From NCBI GenBank assembly GCA_023390055.1, contig JAEWDP010000125.1, positions 1-45,250 on the forward strand: 45,250 nucleotides of DNA, in the 5' to 3' direction. The notes under the pieces are model-generated. The model saw nothing but the letters and a program-made list of their open reading frames with translations, did no database searches and had not been told where the DNA came from. Numbering within the stretch: position 1 is the stretch's first letter; the number at the start of each line of letters is the position of its first letter. The translations under genes and the position numbers were made by a program. Origin of the DNA: Pseudomonadota bacterium. Its GTDB lineage: Bacteria; Pseudomonadota; Alphaproteobacteria; Rhizobiales; Rhizobiaceae. This document shows positions 8,359-16,422 of this stretch, piece by piece.

Positions 8359-9429
8359 TCAGTCTGACTGAATGCCGCGACGCCAGTACGACACGACGAG
8401 ATGCTCGTGTTTCTGCAGCTTTCGTTCGTTCCGGAGATATTTGCGAATCGCGCGGAAATCGTTGAACTCACAGCCTGCCCAGACGTAGATCGCCCGTCCG
8501 TCCTGTGGGAATTCGATACGCTCAACTGCTGGCGGCAAAAGGTTTGCAGTGCCCGCCGGGGTGCCGTTGCGAAACAACCAGGAAAGCTTCAGCCCGATGG
8601 GACATTCAAGTGGCTGAACTTCCGTTTCGTCTGCAACCTCGATGATTGCGTGGCCCTGTGCATCTACCGGCAGGTTTTCCAGCATTCTGCCAATCGCAGG
8701 CAATGCGGTTTCATCACCGGCGAAAAGATACCATTGCGCCTTCACCAGTCCGCCTCCACCTGGTCCGGCAATTCCTATGACGTCACCCGGCTGAATCGCC
8801 TGTGCAAGTGTCGAGCCTGGCCCTGCGTCATCATGGATCACGAAATCCAGATCGAGGGTACTGGTCTCAACATTGACCGATCGGACAGTATATTTGCGAA
8901 AGTCCGGGCGCAGATCCGGATTTTCCCACTGGATGAGGCCGTCCGTTCCAACTGTCGGCCATTGTGGTTCCGGCAGGTTCGGGCGTTGGACAAGGATGTT
9001 CAGATGGAGAGCATCCAGGCCCAGGAAACGCTCCACATGTTCCCCATGCAGCGTCACGCGCCGCATGGAGGGAGTGACATCAGCAACCGCTTCCACCCGC
9101 AAGATCTCGAAGTTGGGGGGGCGGGAAATCTCGTCGCCAGCACCTCGCCATTCGATGCGAGGTTTTTGCGCTGTCGAGAATTCGATGATGTGTGAGGCGA
9201 TAGCCAGTCGTGTGAAATAGATACCTTCCATGTCGGCAGCTTCCACGTCGATCAAGATGGCATCTCCATCGCGAACGAACCGTGCGCTCGATGCCTTGAA
9301 ACGCAGGAGAGATGTGTTCCCGTTTTCTTCAAGGAGCGCATCATGCTCGCTCATGTGGCGACAGACAGCTGTGATCACGCTTTCGGGATCGGATAGTTCG
9401 ATACGAGCTTTCGTCGATAAAACAGCCAC
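8359..9429 (-). CDS. DUF2218-siderophore-interacting protein fusion (ferric-siderophore reductase)
   Basis: A 356-residue two-domain protein. Residues ~1-95 (VITAVCRHMSEHDALLEENG, then RFVRDGDAILIDVEA) are a DUF2218 domain. The rest is a SIP-type FAD/NAD(P)H reductase with RRVTLHGEHVERF, the FAD motif RKYTVRSV, GIAGPGGGG and YLFAGDETALPAIGRML; the C-terminal YVWAGCEFNDFRAIRKYLR is also typical. Such reductases release iron from imported ferric-siderophores by reducing it to Fe(II) in the cytoplasm. The open frame extends to 9546, but GTG 9429 has GGAG six bases upstream and gives the usual N-terminus. It lies 31 bases after the binding-protein gene in the same operon as the receptor. Confidence 0.9.
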   Translation of the reverse strand: MAVLSTKARIELSDPESVITAVCRHMSEHDALLEENGNTSLLRFKASSARFVRDGDAILIDVEAADMEGIYFTRLAIASHIIEFSTAQKPRIEWRGAGDEISRPPNFEILRVEAVADVTPSMRRVTLHGEHVERFLGLDALHLNILVQRPNLPEPQWPTVGTDGLIQWENPDLRPDFRKYTVRSVNVETSTLDLDFVIHDDAGPGSTLAQAIQPGDVIGIAGPGGGGLVKAQWYLFAGDETALPAIGRMLENLPVDAQGHAIIEVADETEVQPLECPIGLKLSWLFRNGTPAGTANLLPPAVERIEFPQDGRAIYVWAGCEFNDFRAIRKYLRNERKLQKHEHLVVSYWRRGIQSD

Positions 9430-9460
9430 GGAATTCTCCAAAAAATATAGCGGCAGGACA

Positions 9461-10636
9461 TCAAGGGGTGTCGGAGCCTTCTTCCAGTCCGACACAGAAG
9501 GTGCCCTCCAGGGGCGCCGCCAGAAAACGTTCATTGATTTCTGCAATTGTCATGGCGGGTTCGATATCGGTCATTGCCTTCGGATGCAGCCACTTCGCGA
9601 AACATTCGAAAACTACTAGGTTCAAGGCAGAGATGGCTAGCTGATGAGAAACACCGAAAGCGCGCCCGGCCTTTACCGCGGAGAGATTTTGCAGATAGTT
9701 CCTGCTTGTTACGTCGGCGAGTGACCGGCGGGCGGTCTTTGCGTCAACACCGCCACCCACGACCAGACCATCCTGGATAGCCAGATGTGGACTGCCCGTT
9801 CCGATATAGAGGTCGGGATTGGAGCTCAAGACGAATTCCGGATTGAGCTGGCCATCATACCCCGATGCGATATCTGCTCCGATACTGTGGCCGCCGGCAA
9901 GGGCCAGATAGTGCGAAATCCGGTTGTCGGAACCTGGCGTGTAACAACACAATGTTCCGGCATGGACGTCAACGACGACAGTTGGCCGTTCGTCCGTGGC
10001 AGCGACACGATCGGCAATATCACGAGCCTTCTTCCTGACGAATTCGGAAAATGCATGGGCTTGTTCTTCTCGCCCGATGGCCTTTCCAAGAAGTTCGATG
10101 GAAAAGGTCGTGGCCTCGATCGGGCCGCGTTTTTCGGCTTGAGGGCTGTCAAGGAAGATGACCGGCACCCCGGCGCTTTCGAGACGTTCAGCAATATCTT
10201 GCCATTCCTGCTGCCAGAGGCCGACAACAAAGAGATCCGGATCGACACTGATGATGGCTTCGACTGAAACATCGGCCGGGATGACACCACCGACCTGAGG
10301 AATACGTTCAATGGCCGGAAATTTCTTCTGAAAGCTTGCATAGACGCCGCCATCTATACGCTCTGGGCGCGCCCAGCCAGCGATCCTTTTTACAGGGTCG
10401 GTATCGATGAGCGCCAGTGAGTAGAGGAGGAGGCTTTCATTGGTGACGATGCGCTCGGCGGGTGCAGACAGCCGAACGTCGCGACCCGTTGCATCCTGCA
10501 AGAGGCTCTCTGCGTTCGACGCTCCTGCCATGAAGAATATGCCGGCAACGGCAATGCTGATACCGGTCGCGCAACGGAGGAGGGTCGCCCTGCGGCAGAC
10601 CCATCCCCGAATTGAACCGATGGACGTCGTTACCAT
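9461..10636 (-). CDS. periplasmic iron-siderophore-binding protein (FecB/FhuD type)
   Basis: A 391-residue exported binding protein of the TroA/FecB superfamily. It begins with an Arg-rich signal peptide (VCRRATLLRCATGISIAVAGIFF), probably cut after SNA. The mature protein starts with LLQDATGRDVRLSAPAERIV, the standard opening of this family. VGGVIPADVSVEAIISVDPDLFVVG and PVIFLDSP follow. It delivers the ferric-siderophore to the permease on the plus strand. ATG 10636 overlaps the stop of the receptor gene by 7 bases, so the two are translationally coupled; the upstream frame to 10708 lies within the receptor gene and is not used. It is longer than FecB because of a C-terminal stretch containing EPAMTIAEINERFLA. 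Confidence 0.88.
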   Translation of the reverse strand: MVTTSIGSIRGWVCRRATLLRCATGISIAVAGIFFMAGASNAESLLQDATGRDVRLSAPAERIVTNESLLLYSLALIDTDPVKRIAGWARPERIDGGVYASFQKKFPAIERIPQVGGVIPADVSVEAIISVDPDLFVVGLWQQEWQDIAERLESAGVPVIFLDSPQAEKRGPIEATTFSIELLGKAIGREEQAHAFSEFVRKKARDIADRVAATDERPTVVVDVHAGTLCCYTPGSDNRISHYLALAGGHSIGADIASGYDGQLNPEFVLSSNPDLYIGTGSPHLAIQDGLVVGGGVDAKTARRSLADVTSRNYLQNLSAVKAGRAFGVSHQLAISALNLVVFECFAKWLHPKAMTDIEPAMTIAEINERFLAAPLEGTFCVGLEEGSDTP

Positions 10637-12876
10637 GTGTATTTCAGGCTTGCGGTAATGGTGCGACCGGCGCCGTAATTGCAGCTGCCGCTTGTGAGGC
10701 TTCCGCAATGCGAAACATATTTCTCGTCAAGAAGATTGCTGACATTGATCCTCAATTTCGTGCCGGCGTAATCCTGGTCGAGTGCTCCGAAGTCATATTC
10801 TGCACCGATGTCGACCAATGCCCGGCCTGGAATGCGCAATTCGGGAAGATAGGTGAAATCCGTCTGGTAGGAGGACATCGCACGGATACCTGCGCCCAGC
10901 GACAGTCCTTCGATCATCTCCGGTCGATAGTTTAGCCACAGACTGGCCTGATGCTCGGGGAAATACAGCATCTCGCGGCCGAGCTCTACCGGGTCGCTTG
11001 ACTGTGTAATCTCTGAATCCGAGTAGGTGTAGGACGCGATCAGATCGAGTTGTGGCGTCAATTCGTAGCGACCCTCGATTTCAAGGCCGCGTACACGTTG
11101 TTCGCCTACTTGCGCATATGAACCAAGAGTGCCGTCCCATGTCAGGGCATTTTGAAGCGTCATGTCAAACAGCGAGATGGCGACCAAGCCGCGCCCTCCC
11201 GGCGGCTCGTATTTAAGGCCGATTTCGTACTGCTCCGCAGTCTGTGCCTTGAAGGGCTCACCGGCAGGATCCGTTCCGAGCGCCGGCTGGAAGGAGGTGG
11301 AATAGCTGATATAGGGTGCGAGACCATTATCGAAGAGATAGGTAAGACCGGCGCGCCAGGTCAGCTCCTGATCCTCTGTGGAAACGGTAGGAGAGCCGAG
11401 CACCATCCGATTTGTGGTGTCGATATCGGAAAAGTCGTAGCGCAGACCGAACGTTCCCACCCAGTTGTCGTAGCGGATTTGATCCTGGGCATAGAGCCCG
11501 ACCTGCTGCAGTTCCTGGAGGCTGGATCGTCCCGGGTCAGGAAACGGGATGAGTGACCCGCCATATTGTGGATCGAGGAAATCGAGTGGGGGCACGCCGA
11601 CGCCATTCCCGAAAGTTTGCGAGGATGTGGCGCGGAGATAGTCGAGCCCCAGCAGCAATGTGTGATCAAGTGCTCCGGTCTTGAAGCGGGCCTCGACTTG
11701 CGTGTCGATCGCAAAATTTGAAAGCCTGTCATCGGACATTGCCGAGGCGCGATTCAAGGTATGGCCATCAGCCTGCCAGGCTCCGATCCAGGGATTTGGC
11801 TCGACAAGCGCGAGAAACATGTTCTGTTGCGAACGGCCGTAACGCAGGTTCTGTCGAACGGTCCATGTGTCGTTGAACTCGTGTGAAAATTCCGAGCCAA
11901 GCATATAGAAGTCGCGCTCGAAGACACTCGCGTTCGGATCACCGAGATTGAGGTCACGCGGGATCTGTCCAAGAGGATTTTCGAGGAGCGTTCCGACCGC
12001 CGGATAGAAGCGTGGATTGAAATCCCTTGGGTTATCCTTCTGATAATAGCCGTATAGCGTCCAGGAAGTCTGGTCGGTGGGTGCCCAGGTCAGGCTTGGT
12101 GCGACCATGAACTGGCGGTCACGTTCCCGGTCAACTTGTGTACCCATATCTTTGCCCAGCGCGACGAAGCGATAAAGCCACTCGCCGTCGGCCGTCAGCG
12201 GGCCGGTCGTGTCAAGTGTCGCCTGGATCCCGCCATGTGAAGAGGTCTGTATGCCGACCTCGTTTCGAGCAACTGGCTGGGGACGCTTGCTGACCTGATT
12301 GATGAGGCCACCGGGCAGAGCGCTGCCGTAGAGTACGGAGGCCGGCCCCTTGATCACATCCACACGTTCCAGCGCAAAGGGATTGATGGTCGGAGTTGCG
12401 TAATTGGTCGGGTCACCTGGCAGTTGGAGGCCATCCAGCCACATCGTGCCAAAGGCATTGAACCCACGGATCTGCAGCCAGTCATAGCGGATATCAAAAC
12501 CACTCGGATCTGCAAGAACACCTGGTGTGTAGCGCAATGCCTGGGCGACGGTATCGACACCCTGGGCATCCATCTGATCGCGCGTAACGACACTGACGGC
12601 CTGCGGTGTTTCACGAATGGATGTATCGGTCTTGGAGGCGCTCCTGCTCCGCTTGGCGACGACACCTTGTACCGGCCCGGTGGCGCTCTCACCCTGGATC
12701 ACGATCGTGCCGAGGTTCGTGGTTGCGCCGTTTGCAGCGTCCTGCGCGAACGCTATGACAGGGTGAATGCTGCACAACAATGTCGTTCCCAGCAGGCTGA
12801 CCTGAAGCTGTCTGCTGATCTTCCGATGCGCACCGGTCATTGTGCGTCTTTGCCGCTGTCCCTGTCTGTCTGCCAC
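10630..12876 (-). CDS. TonB-dependent siderophore receptor (FhuA/FoxA-like)
   Basis: A 748-residue outer-membrane receptor. A signal peptide ends near AFAQDA, followed by a TonB-box-like GTIVIQG, the plug domain (SIRETPQAVSVVTRDQMDAQG, then YTPGV, QIRGF and DVIKGPASVLYGSALPGGLINQVSKRP) and the 22-strand barrel, ending in an aromatic residue (LKYTW). The plug sequence is of the hydroxamate-siderophore (ferrichrome/ferrioxamine) class. There is no extra N-terminal signalling domain, so regulation is not through a FecIR-type sigma/anti-sigma pair. That fits the divergent AraC-type activator. The start is GTG 12876 or, equally well for the signal peptide, ATG 12840. A perfect TGA-N9-TCA palindrome lies just upstream. 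Confidence 0.93.
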   Translation of the reverse strand: MADRQGQRQRRTMTGAHRKISRQLQVSLLGTTLLCSIHPVIAFAQDAANGATTNLGTIVIQGESATGPVQGVVAKRSRSASKTDTSIRETPQAVSVVTRDQMDAQGVDTVAQALRYTPGVLADPSGFDIRYDWLQIRGFNAFGTMWLDGLQLPGDPTNYATPTINPFALERVDVIKGPASVLYGSALPGGLINQVSKRPQPVARNEVGIQTSSHGGIQATLDTTGPLTADGEWLYRFVALGKDMGTQVDRERDRQFMVAPSLTWAPTDQTSWTLYGYYQKDNPRDFNPRFYPAVGTLLENPLGQIPRDLNLGDPNASVFERDFYMLGSEFSHEFNDTWTVRQNLRYGRSQQNMFLALVEPNPWIGAWQADGHTLNRASAMSDDRLSNFAIDTQVEARFKTGALDHTLLLGLDYLRATSSQTFGNGVGVPPLDFLDPQYGGSLIPFPDPGRSSLQELQQVGLYAQDQIRYDNWVGTFGLRYDFSDIDTTNRMVLGSPTVSTEDQELTWRAGLTYLFDNGLAPYISYSTSFQPALGTDPAGEPFKAQTAEQYEIGLKYEPPGGRGLVAISLFDMTLQNALTWDGTLGSYAQVGEQRVRGLEIEGRYELTPQLDLIASYTYSDSEITQSSDPVELGREMLYFPEHQASLWLNYRPEMIEGLSLGAGIRAMSSYQTDFTYLPELRIPGRALVDIGAEYDFGALDQDYAGTKLRINVSNLLDEKYVSHCGSLTSGSCNYGAGRTITASLKYTW

Positions 12877-12902
12877 GACTTGTACCCCGATTACTGCAAT
12901 TG

Positions 12903-12931
12903 TTTAACTTGATCGCCGACGTCAAGTTAAA
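12903..12931. promoter_or_regulatory. iron-responsive operator (RirA/IRO-type palindrome)
   Basis: TTTAACTTGA (12903-12912) and its exact complement TCAAGTTAAA (12922-12931) flank nine bases, giving a 10+10 perfect inverted repeat. Its core is TGA-N9-TCA, the motif described for rhizobial iron-responsive operators bound by RirA. It sits 27 bases upstream of the receptor's GTG and about 150 bases upstream of the AraC gene, so it can serve both. Read on the minus strand, the right arm contains TTGACG, a possible -35 element that a repressor here would cover. Confidence 0.65.
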
Positions 12932-13079
12932 TACCTAGTAGTCGGTGGGCGAAGATTTCGAAACGCCCAATTCTTTGCGGAGCAGTCAGAAAACTTTGCT
13001 GAAGCGTGAAACAAACTGAAAATTAACCCGGTAAGGGTCGATACCCGATTGCGTTATCGACCAGCGAAATGTCGAGGAC

Positions 13080-14114
13080 ATGAACGATAAGTTGCCACCC
13101 AGCAGGTCCGATCCATGCACGCAACAAGTACGCAGCATCCGCGTCCGTGACTTTCTTGATGACGATGGCGTTGCTGTTGCCAGTCCGGATGAGCAGCTTT
13201 TACCGGATGATATATTGGTTCACGGCAATTTTCTGCACGCGGAACTGCGACCGGGCCTCCTCCTGCATTTCAGTGATGTGACCGAAGAGCGACCGTTTAC
13301 GGCAACCTCGACCTTGCCTGAAGGACTATCATGCATCTTCTTCCTGAATGGGAATGTAGACCTGACACTGGGAGAACGTGACTTTCACTTCGCCGGGCAT
13401 CAGAAAGCTGCAATAACCGGCACCGCGATCATGAACACCCGCCCTGAATGGTTTCAACGGACCTCCAAGCGACGGCAACATCTTCGCCATATCGTTGTCT
13501 CTGCCTCACCGGAATGGCTCGATCTTGACGGGATGGGAAATGTTCGAAGTGCTGCTCACGGCAAGAGGCTTCTCAATGACCACCTCGGTGATCATCAGTG
13601 GGTGCTGACGCCTCGAACCCTGGAATTGCTCAAGCAGATCCTCCAGCCTTCCCATCTTGCCCCTCCACTCCACAGTCTTTTCCTCGAAGGTCGGGCCGTG
13701 GAGATCGTCGCGGAGAGCCTTGCTGCGGCTTTAGAGGCAGAGCCCCAGCTGAACAAGTCATTGTTGTTGACGCGGTCCGATCGTATCAAGCTTCAGCGAG
13801 CCGTCGACCTTATTCGCGATAATCTTGGTGAGACGCTCAGTGTCGATCAGATTGCACGAGGGGCCGGAGTGAGTGCAAGCGGACTGCAGAGGCTGTTCAG
13901 AGCCTCCGAAGGACAGAGCGTCTTCGAGTATGTCCGGCAACAAAGACTGGATCGGGCCCACCTTCTTCTGGAGAAGAACGAAGTCACGATACAGGAAGCC
14001 AGTGAGGTCGCCGGTTACTCAAATGCCGCAAATTTCTCCACTGCGTTCCGACGTCGGTTCGGGATGTCCCCCAAGGAAGTTGCGCGGGCATGGGTTTCAA
14101 TTAAAACGGATTAG
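13080..14114 (+). CDS. AraC-family regulator of siderophore uptake (RhrA/PchR-like)
   Basis: A 344-residue transcription factor. The C-terminal ~100 residues contain two helix-turn-helix motifs, LSVDQIARGAGVSASGLQRLFRASEG and TIQEASEVAGYSNAANFSTAFRRRFGMSPKEV, the AraC signature. The long N-terminal domain (LRPGLLLHFSDVTEERPF, then GLSCIFFLNGNVDLTLGERDF) resembles that of PchR and YbtA, which sense a ferric-siderophore taken up by the cell. Its position, divergent from the receptor operon with a shared 203-base promoter region, suggests it activates that operon when its siderophore is present, as RhrA does for rhizobactin. ATG 13080 is preceded by GAGG. It may itself be under the palindrome at 12903. 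Confidence 0.88.
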   Translation: MNDKLPPSRSDPCTQQVRSIRVRDFLDDDGVAVASPDEQLLPDDILVHGNFLHAELRPGLLLHFSDVTEERPFTATSTLPEGLSCIFFLNGNVDLTLGERDFHFAGHQKAAITGTAIMNTRPEWFQRTSKRRQHLRHIVVSASPEWLDLDGMGNVRSAAHGKRLLNDHLGDHQWVLTPRTLELLKQILQPSHLAPPLHSLFLEGRAVEIVAESLAAALEAEPQLNKSLLLTRSDRIKLQRAVDLIRDNLGETLSVDQIARGAGVSASGLQRLFRASEGQSVFEYVRQQRLDRAHLLLEKNEVTIQEASEVAGYSNAANFSTAFRRRFGMSPKEVARAWVSIKTD

Positions 14115-14214
14115 ACACTTGGCAAAATTGCAACTGGTCTTTGGCTGCAATTATGCACTTCCTTGCCGCTCCTTGCTGCTAAGTTCAAATCTGCCGACAG
14201 TGGTGCTCAGATTG

Positions 14215-14502
14215 TCAGGCTCCCTTGACTTCGCTCGCCCCGTGGCGAGCCATTATACCGTCCGGTTTCTTCTTTCTGGGCGCCCGCTTACGCTTTGGTC
14301 GTTTTGAACTGGCGACCTTCTTCGGCTTGATTTGATCTTCGGATGGTTCTGGTTCTGCAACTTTGTCGAGAAGCTGCAGATCGGCACCGTCCGTAGTCAA
14401 GCTCAAAGGCTGCGCTGAAAGATCACGAAGGGTCTCGGCTAGCTGTGCCAACTGCCGGGCAATGTCTGTCAGACTTTCGTTAGAGCTCGCTTCATCGTTC
14501 AT
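14215..14502 (-). CDS. small protein with helical N-terminus and Lys/Arg-rich tail
   Basis: About 95 residues, unrecognised. The N-terminal part (SLTDIARQLAQLAETLRDLSAQ) should form an amphipathic helix. The C-terminal part (KPKKVASSKRPKRKRAPRKKKPDG) is extremely basic and resembles histone-like or nucleic-acid-binding tails. No membrane segment or signal peptide is present. ATG 14502 is taken as the start; a TTG at 14523 would add seven residues, and neither has a good ribosome-binding site, which lowers confidence. It is convergent with the AraC gene and downstream, on the same strand, of the candidate small RNA at 14696-14786. Confidence 0.45.
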   Translation of the reverse strand: MNDEASSNESLTDIARQLAQLAETLRDLSAQPLSLTTDGADLQLLDKVAEPEPSEDQIKPKKVASSKRPKRKRAPRKKKPDGIMARHGASEVKGA

Positions 14503-14695
14503 GAGGGGGAAATAGGCCGGCAAGAAATTCAGACAAGATCAGCACGGACTAATATTAAAAAGTGTTTTCCAACGCTTGAGAGCGTTTCGAAAAATTCCGT
14601 GCCGAACTTGAGCGTTTGCACGGGCAAGGGATGCCGGCCAGTTGCCGGACAACCCCTGTTGTGGCTGCCAGTTCGGGGATGATGGGCCGTACGGG

Positions 14696-14786
14696 AAAAA
14701 AGGGGGACGCGTGATGACTTGCAAGCCACATCTGATTGAAATGGTCCACGCGTCCCAGGTGCCACAGGAGGAGAACTGTGGTCAGA
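14696..14786 (-). ncRNA. candidate stress-induced small RNA with anti-Shine-Dalgarno loop
   Basis: Read on the minus strand, an EcfG-like promoter (14816-14792) is followed by about 90 bases with two hairpins. The first has stem CCACAG/CTGTGG (14781-14762) and loop TTCTCCTC, which is complementary to ribosome-binding sites. The second has a perfect 10-base stem GGGACGCGTG/CACGCGTCCC (14756-14704) with a 33-base loop, followed by CC and six Ts (14701-14696), an intrinsic-terminator layout. Promoter, C-rich loop and terminator together make a plausible trans-acting sRNA, comparable in design (not shown to be homologous) to the general-stress sRNA GsrN of Caulobacter or the CCUCC-loop sRNAs of Rhizobiales. 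Confidence 0.45.
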
Positions 14787-14791
14787 GAGGT

Positions 14792-14816
14792 AACCCGCAA
14801 TAGCAACGAAAGTTCC
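14792..14816 (-). promoter_or_regulatory. EcfG-type promoter for the candidate sRNA
   Basis: On the minus strand GGAAC (14816-14812), 16 bases, then GGTT (14795-14792). Spacing and -10 are identical to the site before the small stress protein at 4569. The expected start of transcription is near 14786, just before the first hairpin. An alternative housekeeping reading is TTGGAT, 16 bases, TATTGC (14824-14797) in the same place, so vegetative expression is also possible. Confidence 0.45.
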
Positions 14817-15005
14817 CAATCCAACGAATGGCTGCTCATGTCTGGAAGAAGGTCTGGAAAAGGCTGAAAAAATGCAACCTTGGTCGAAGATGCTGATTGC
14901 CGCAGGCAGTGGATTTTACCAATGCCTGCAAAATCGTCAGCGTCACAAATTAACTGCAATTGACAGCAGTGCTTGCATTCATTTCCGACAAAAGTAGGGT
15001 ATGCG

Positions 15006-15151
15006 CAGGAGGGCTGGGGAGGGCCTCCTGGTGGTAGTGTTCTTGAGAGAACTGAGGCGGGACCTTCACGGGTACCGCCTCCCATCAAAATACCAGGATG
15101 GACGTTTCAATGACCTGCAAGGCGACTTCTGAAACGTTCGTTTCAATTTTT
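15006..15151 (+). ncRNA. candidate structured RNA with switching 3' hairpins
   Basis: Three hairpins follow each other closely: CAGGAGG/CCTCCTG (15006-15030, 11-base loop), GTTCT/AGAAC with loop TGAG (15039-15052), and GAGGCGG..ACC/GGT..CCGCCTC (15054-15081). Then ACGTTTCA (15102-15109) can pair with TGAAACGT (15130-15137), while TGAAAC (15130-15135) can instead pair with GTTTCA (15140-15145), which is followed by ATTTTT. The two pairings exclude each other, as in attenuators. A TTGACA lies at 14960-14965, but no matching -10 box is obvious. No plus-strand gene follows, so a stand-alone RNA is more likely than a leader. The opposite strand could also be the functional one. Confidence 0.35.
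15130..15151 (+). terminator. weak intrinsic terminator of the plus-strand candidate RNA
   Basis: Stem TGAAAC/GTTTCA with loop GTTC (15130-15145), then AT followed by four more Ts up to 15151. The stem is only six base pairs and A/T-rich, so efficiency would be moderate. Confidence 0.35.
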
Positions 15152-15344
15152 GTAATCGATGTATTGACGTGGCGACCTTCGCATATCTGCGGGCAATCCG
15201 GGCGAACACAATCCTGTTCAAAAATGGTATGGGCCCGATCAGAGAGATAAGCTTTTCGGCGCGCTCTGGCCGTTATCCGGTTACTTCGACCTCCGGGCGT
15301 GTATGCAACGCCTGGAAGCCTGCCTGAATTTTAGCCGCAATCAC

Positions 15345-16415
15345 TCAGTCGGGAACGACCACCAGTTTTCCGACGAACTTCTTGGCCATGAAGTCTGTCT
15401 GCGCCTTGTGGAACTGTGAGAGCCGGTAGACGCCAGCGACAAGAGGCCGGATCTTCCCCTCCTCTATGTAACGTACCACTCTGGCAAAATCGGCACGGCT
15501 ACCCTGACTTGATCCGTGCAGTTCAAGTTGTTTCAGATACAGTGTTCGCAGATCAAGCTCGACGACTGGCCCGGCTATGGCGCCGGCGGTGGTATAACGG
15601 CCCTCCGGGCGCAGGATTTTCAAGAGGTCGTTGAACATCGGGCCAGCAACAAGATCGGCAATGACATCGATTTGAGCGCCATTGGCCGCTGCAGCGACGG
15701 CATCGACCAGGCTTCCCTTGCCGCGGGTAACCACGGCAACGGCGCCGATATCCAGCAATGCATCTTCCTTGCCCGGACCACATACGGCGATCGGGAGAGC
15801 GCCGCGTGCACGGGCAAGTTGAACGATGGCTGATCCGACGCCTCCCGATGCTCCGGTAACGAGGACATGCTCGCCGGCGGCCAGTCGCGCCCGCTCCAGC
15901 ATTCGTTCTCCGGTAAGGTAGGCGCAGCAGAATGTCGCCAGTTCGACATCACTGAGGGTCGTATTGACAGTATGGGCATTCGCTGAGGGCAACGTCATGT
16001 ACTCGGCATAGCCACCGTCGCGGCCGTGTCCCATATAATCAATATCTGCAAGACTGTCGTCATCCCGATTGTAAATCGAGAAGTCCACCATGACCCTTTC
16101 GCCGATGCGACACGGGTCGACACTGGCTCCAACGTCGACGATATGGCCGACGGTATCGGCACCCTGTATGCGTGGGAAGCTGAGTGTATTTCCCTGGCGG
16201 CGCCAGGTAGAGACGGCGCCAGGGTCGTCTTCCGTCCCATATGCGCCTTGTCTCACCCAGACGTCGGTATTGTTCATGCCGCAGGCGCTGACCCGGATAA
16301 GGACCTCGCCTGCAGCTGCCTGCGGAACCGGAACGTCCTGCCGGTAGGCGAGCTGATCAAGCCCGCCATGACCGGTAAGGAGTACGGCCGCCATTTTGTC
16401 AGGTGTGGAGGCCAT
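15345..16415 (-). CDS. MDR-family alcohol/quinone oxidoreductase of the ectoine cluster
   Basis: A 356-residue medium-chain dehydrogenase/reductase. The N-terminal GroES-like domain contains VSACGMNNTDVWVRQGAY and IQGADTVGHIVDVG. The NAD(P) fold carries VLVTGASGGVGSAIVQLARARG (residues ~175-197). The structural-zinc cysteine cluster is absent, so it is closer to the quinone-oxidoreductase/YhdH side of the family. Its role in ectoine breakdown is unproven; a gene of this kind sits with doeC-doeD in other rhizobia, where it may handle a reactive aldehyde side product. ATG 16415 follows the doeD stop by seven bases, so it is the last gene of the doeC-doeD transcript. Confidence 0.8.
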   Translation of the reverse strand: MASTPDKMAAVLLTGHGGLDQLAYRQDVPVPQAAAGEVLIRVSACGMNNTDVWVRQGAYGTEDDPGAVSTWRRQGNTLSFPRIQGADTVGHIVDVGASVDPCRIGERVMVDFSIYNRDDDSLADIDYMGHGRDGGYAEYMTLPSANAHTVNTTLSDVELATFCCAYLTGERMLERARLAAGEHVLVTGASGGVGSAIVQLARARGALPIAVCGPGKEDALLDIGAVAVVTRGKGSLVDAVAAAANGAQIDVIADLVAGPMFNDLLKILRPEGRYTTAGAIAGPVVELDLRTLYLKQLELHGSSQGSRADFARVVRYIEEGKIRPLVAGVYRLSQFHKAQTDFMAKKFVGKLVVVPD

Positions 16416-16422
16416 CGCTTTG

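Larger units (their letters stand above)
14503..15344. other. 842-base intergenic region rich in RNA structure
   Basis: No protein gene is convincing here; the longer frames lack ribosome-binding sites and recognisable composition. Instead the region is dense in inverted repeats: 14704-14756, 14762-14781, 14902-14929 (GCAGGCA and TGCCTGC), 15006-15030, 15039-15052, 15054-15081 and 15130-15145. They fall into a minus-strand and a plus-strand candidate RNA, listed separately. Confidence 0.5.

Noticed and set aside
14778..14867. Plus-strand 29-codon frame starting GTG behind AGGAGGAG
   Set aside because: The apparent ribosome-binding site is the complement of the sRNA hairpin loop. The peptide has no supporting feature, and the minus-strand reading has a promoter and a terminator.
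15006..15081. 6S RNA or a known riboswitch
   Set aside because: There is no long central-bubble hairpin as in 6S RNA, no riboswitch core that I recognise, and no downstream gene on the same strand.
14555..15088. Minus-strand frame of 177 codons in the structured gap
   Set aside because: No ribosome-binding site, no recognisable motif, and it runs through the hairpins and the terminator-like T run that better explain the region as RNA.
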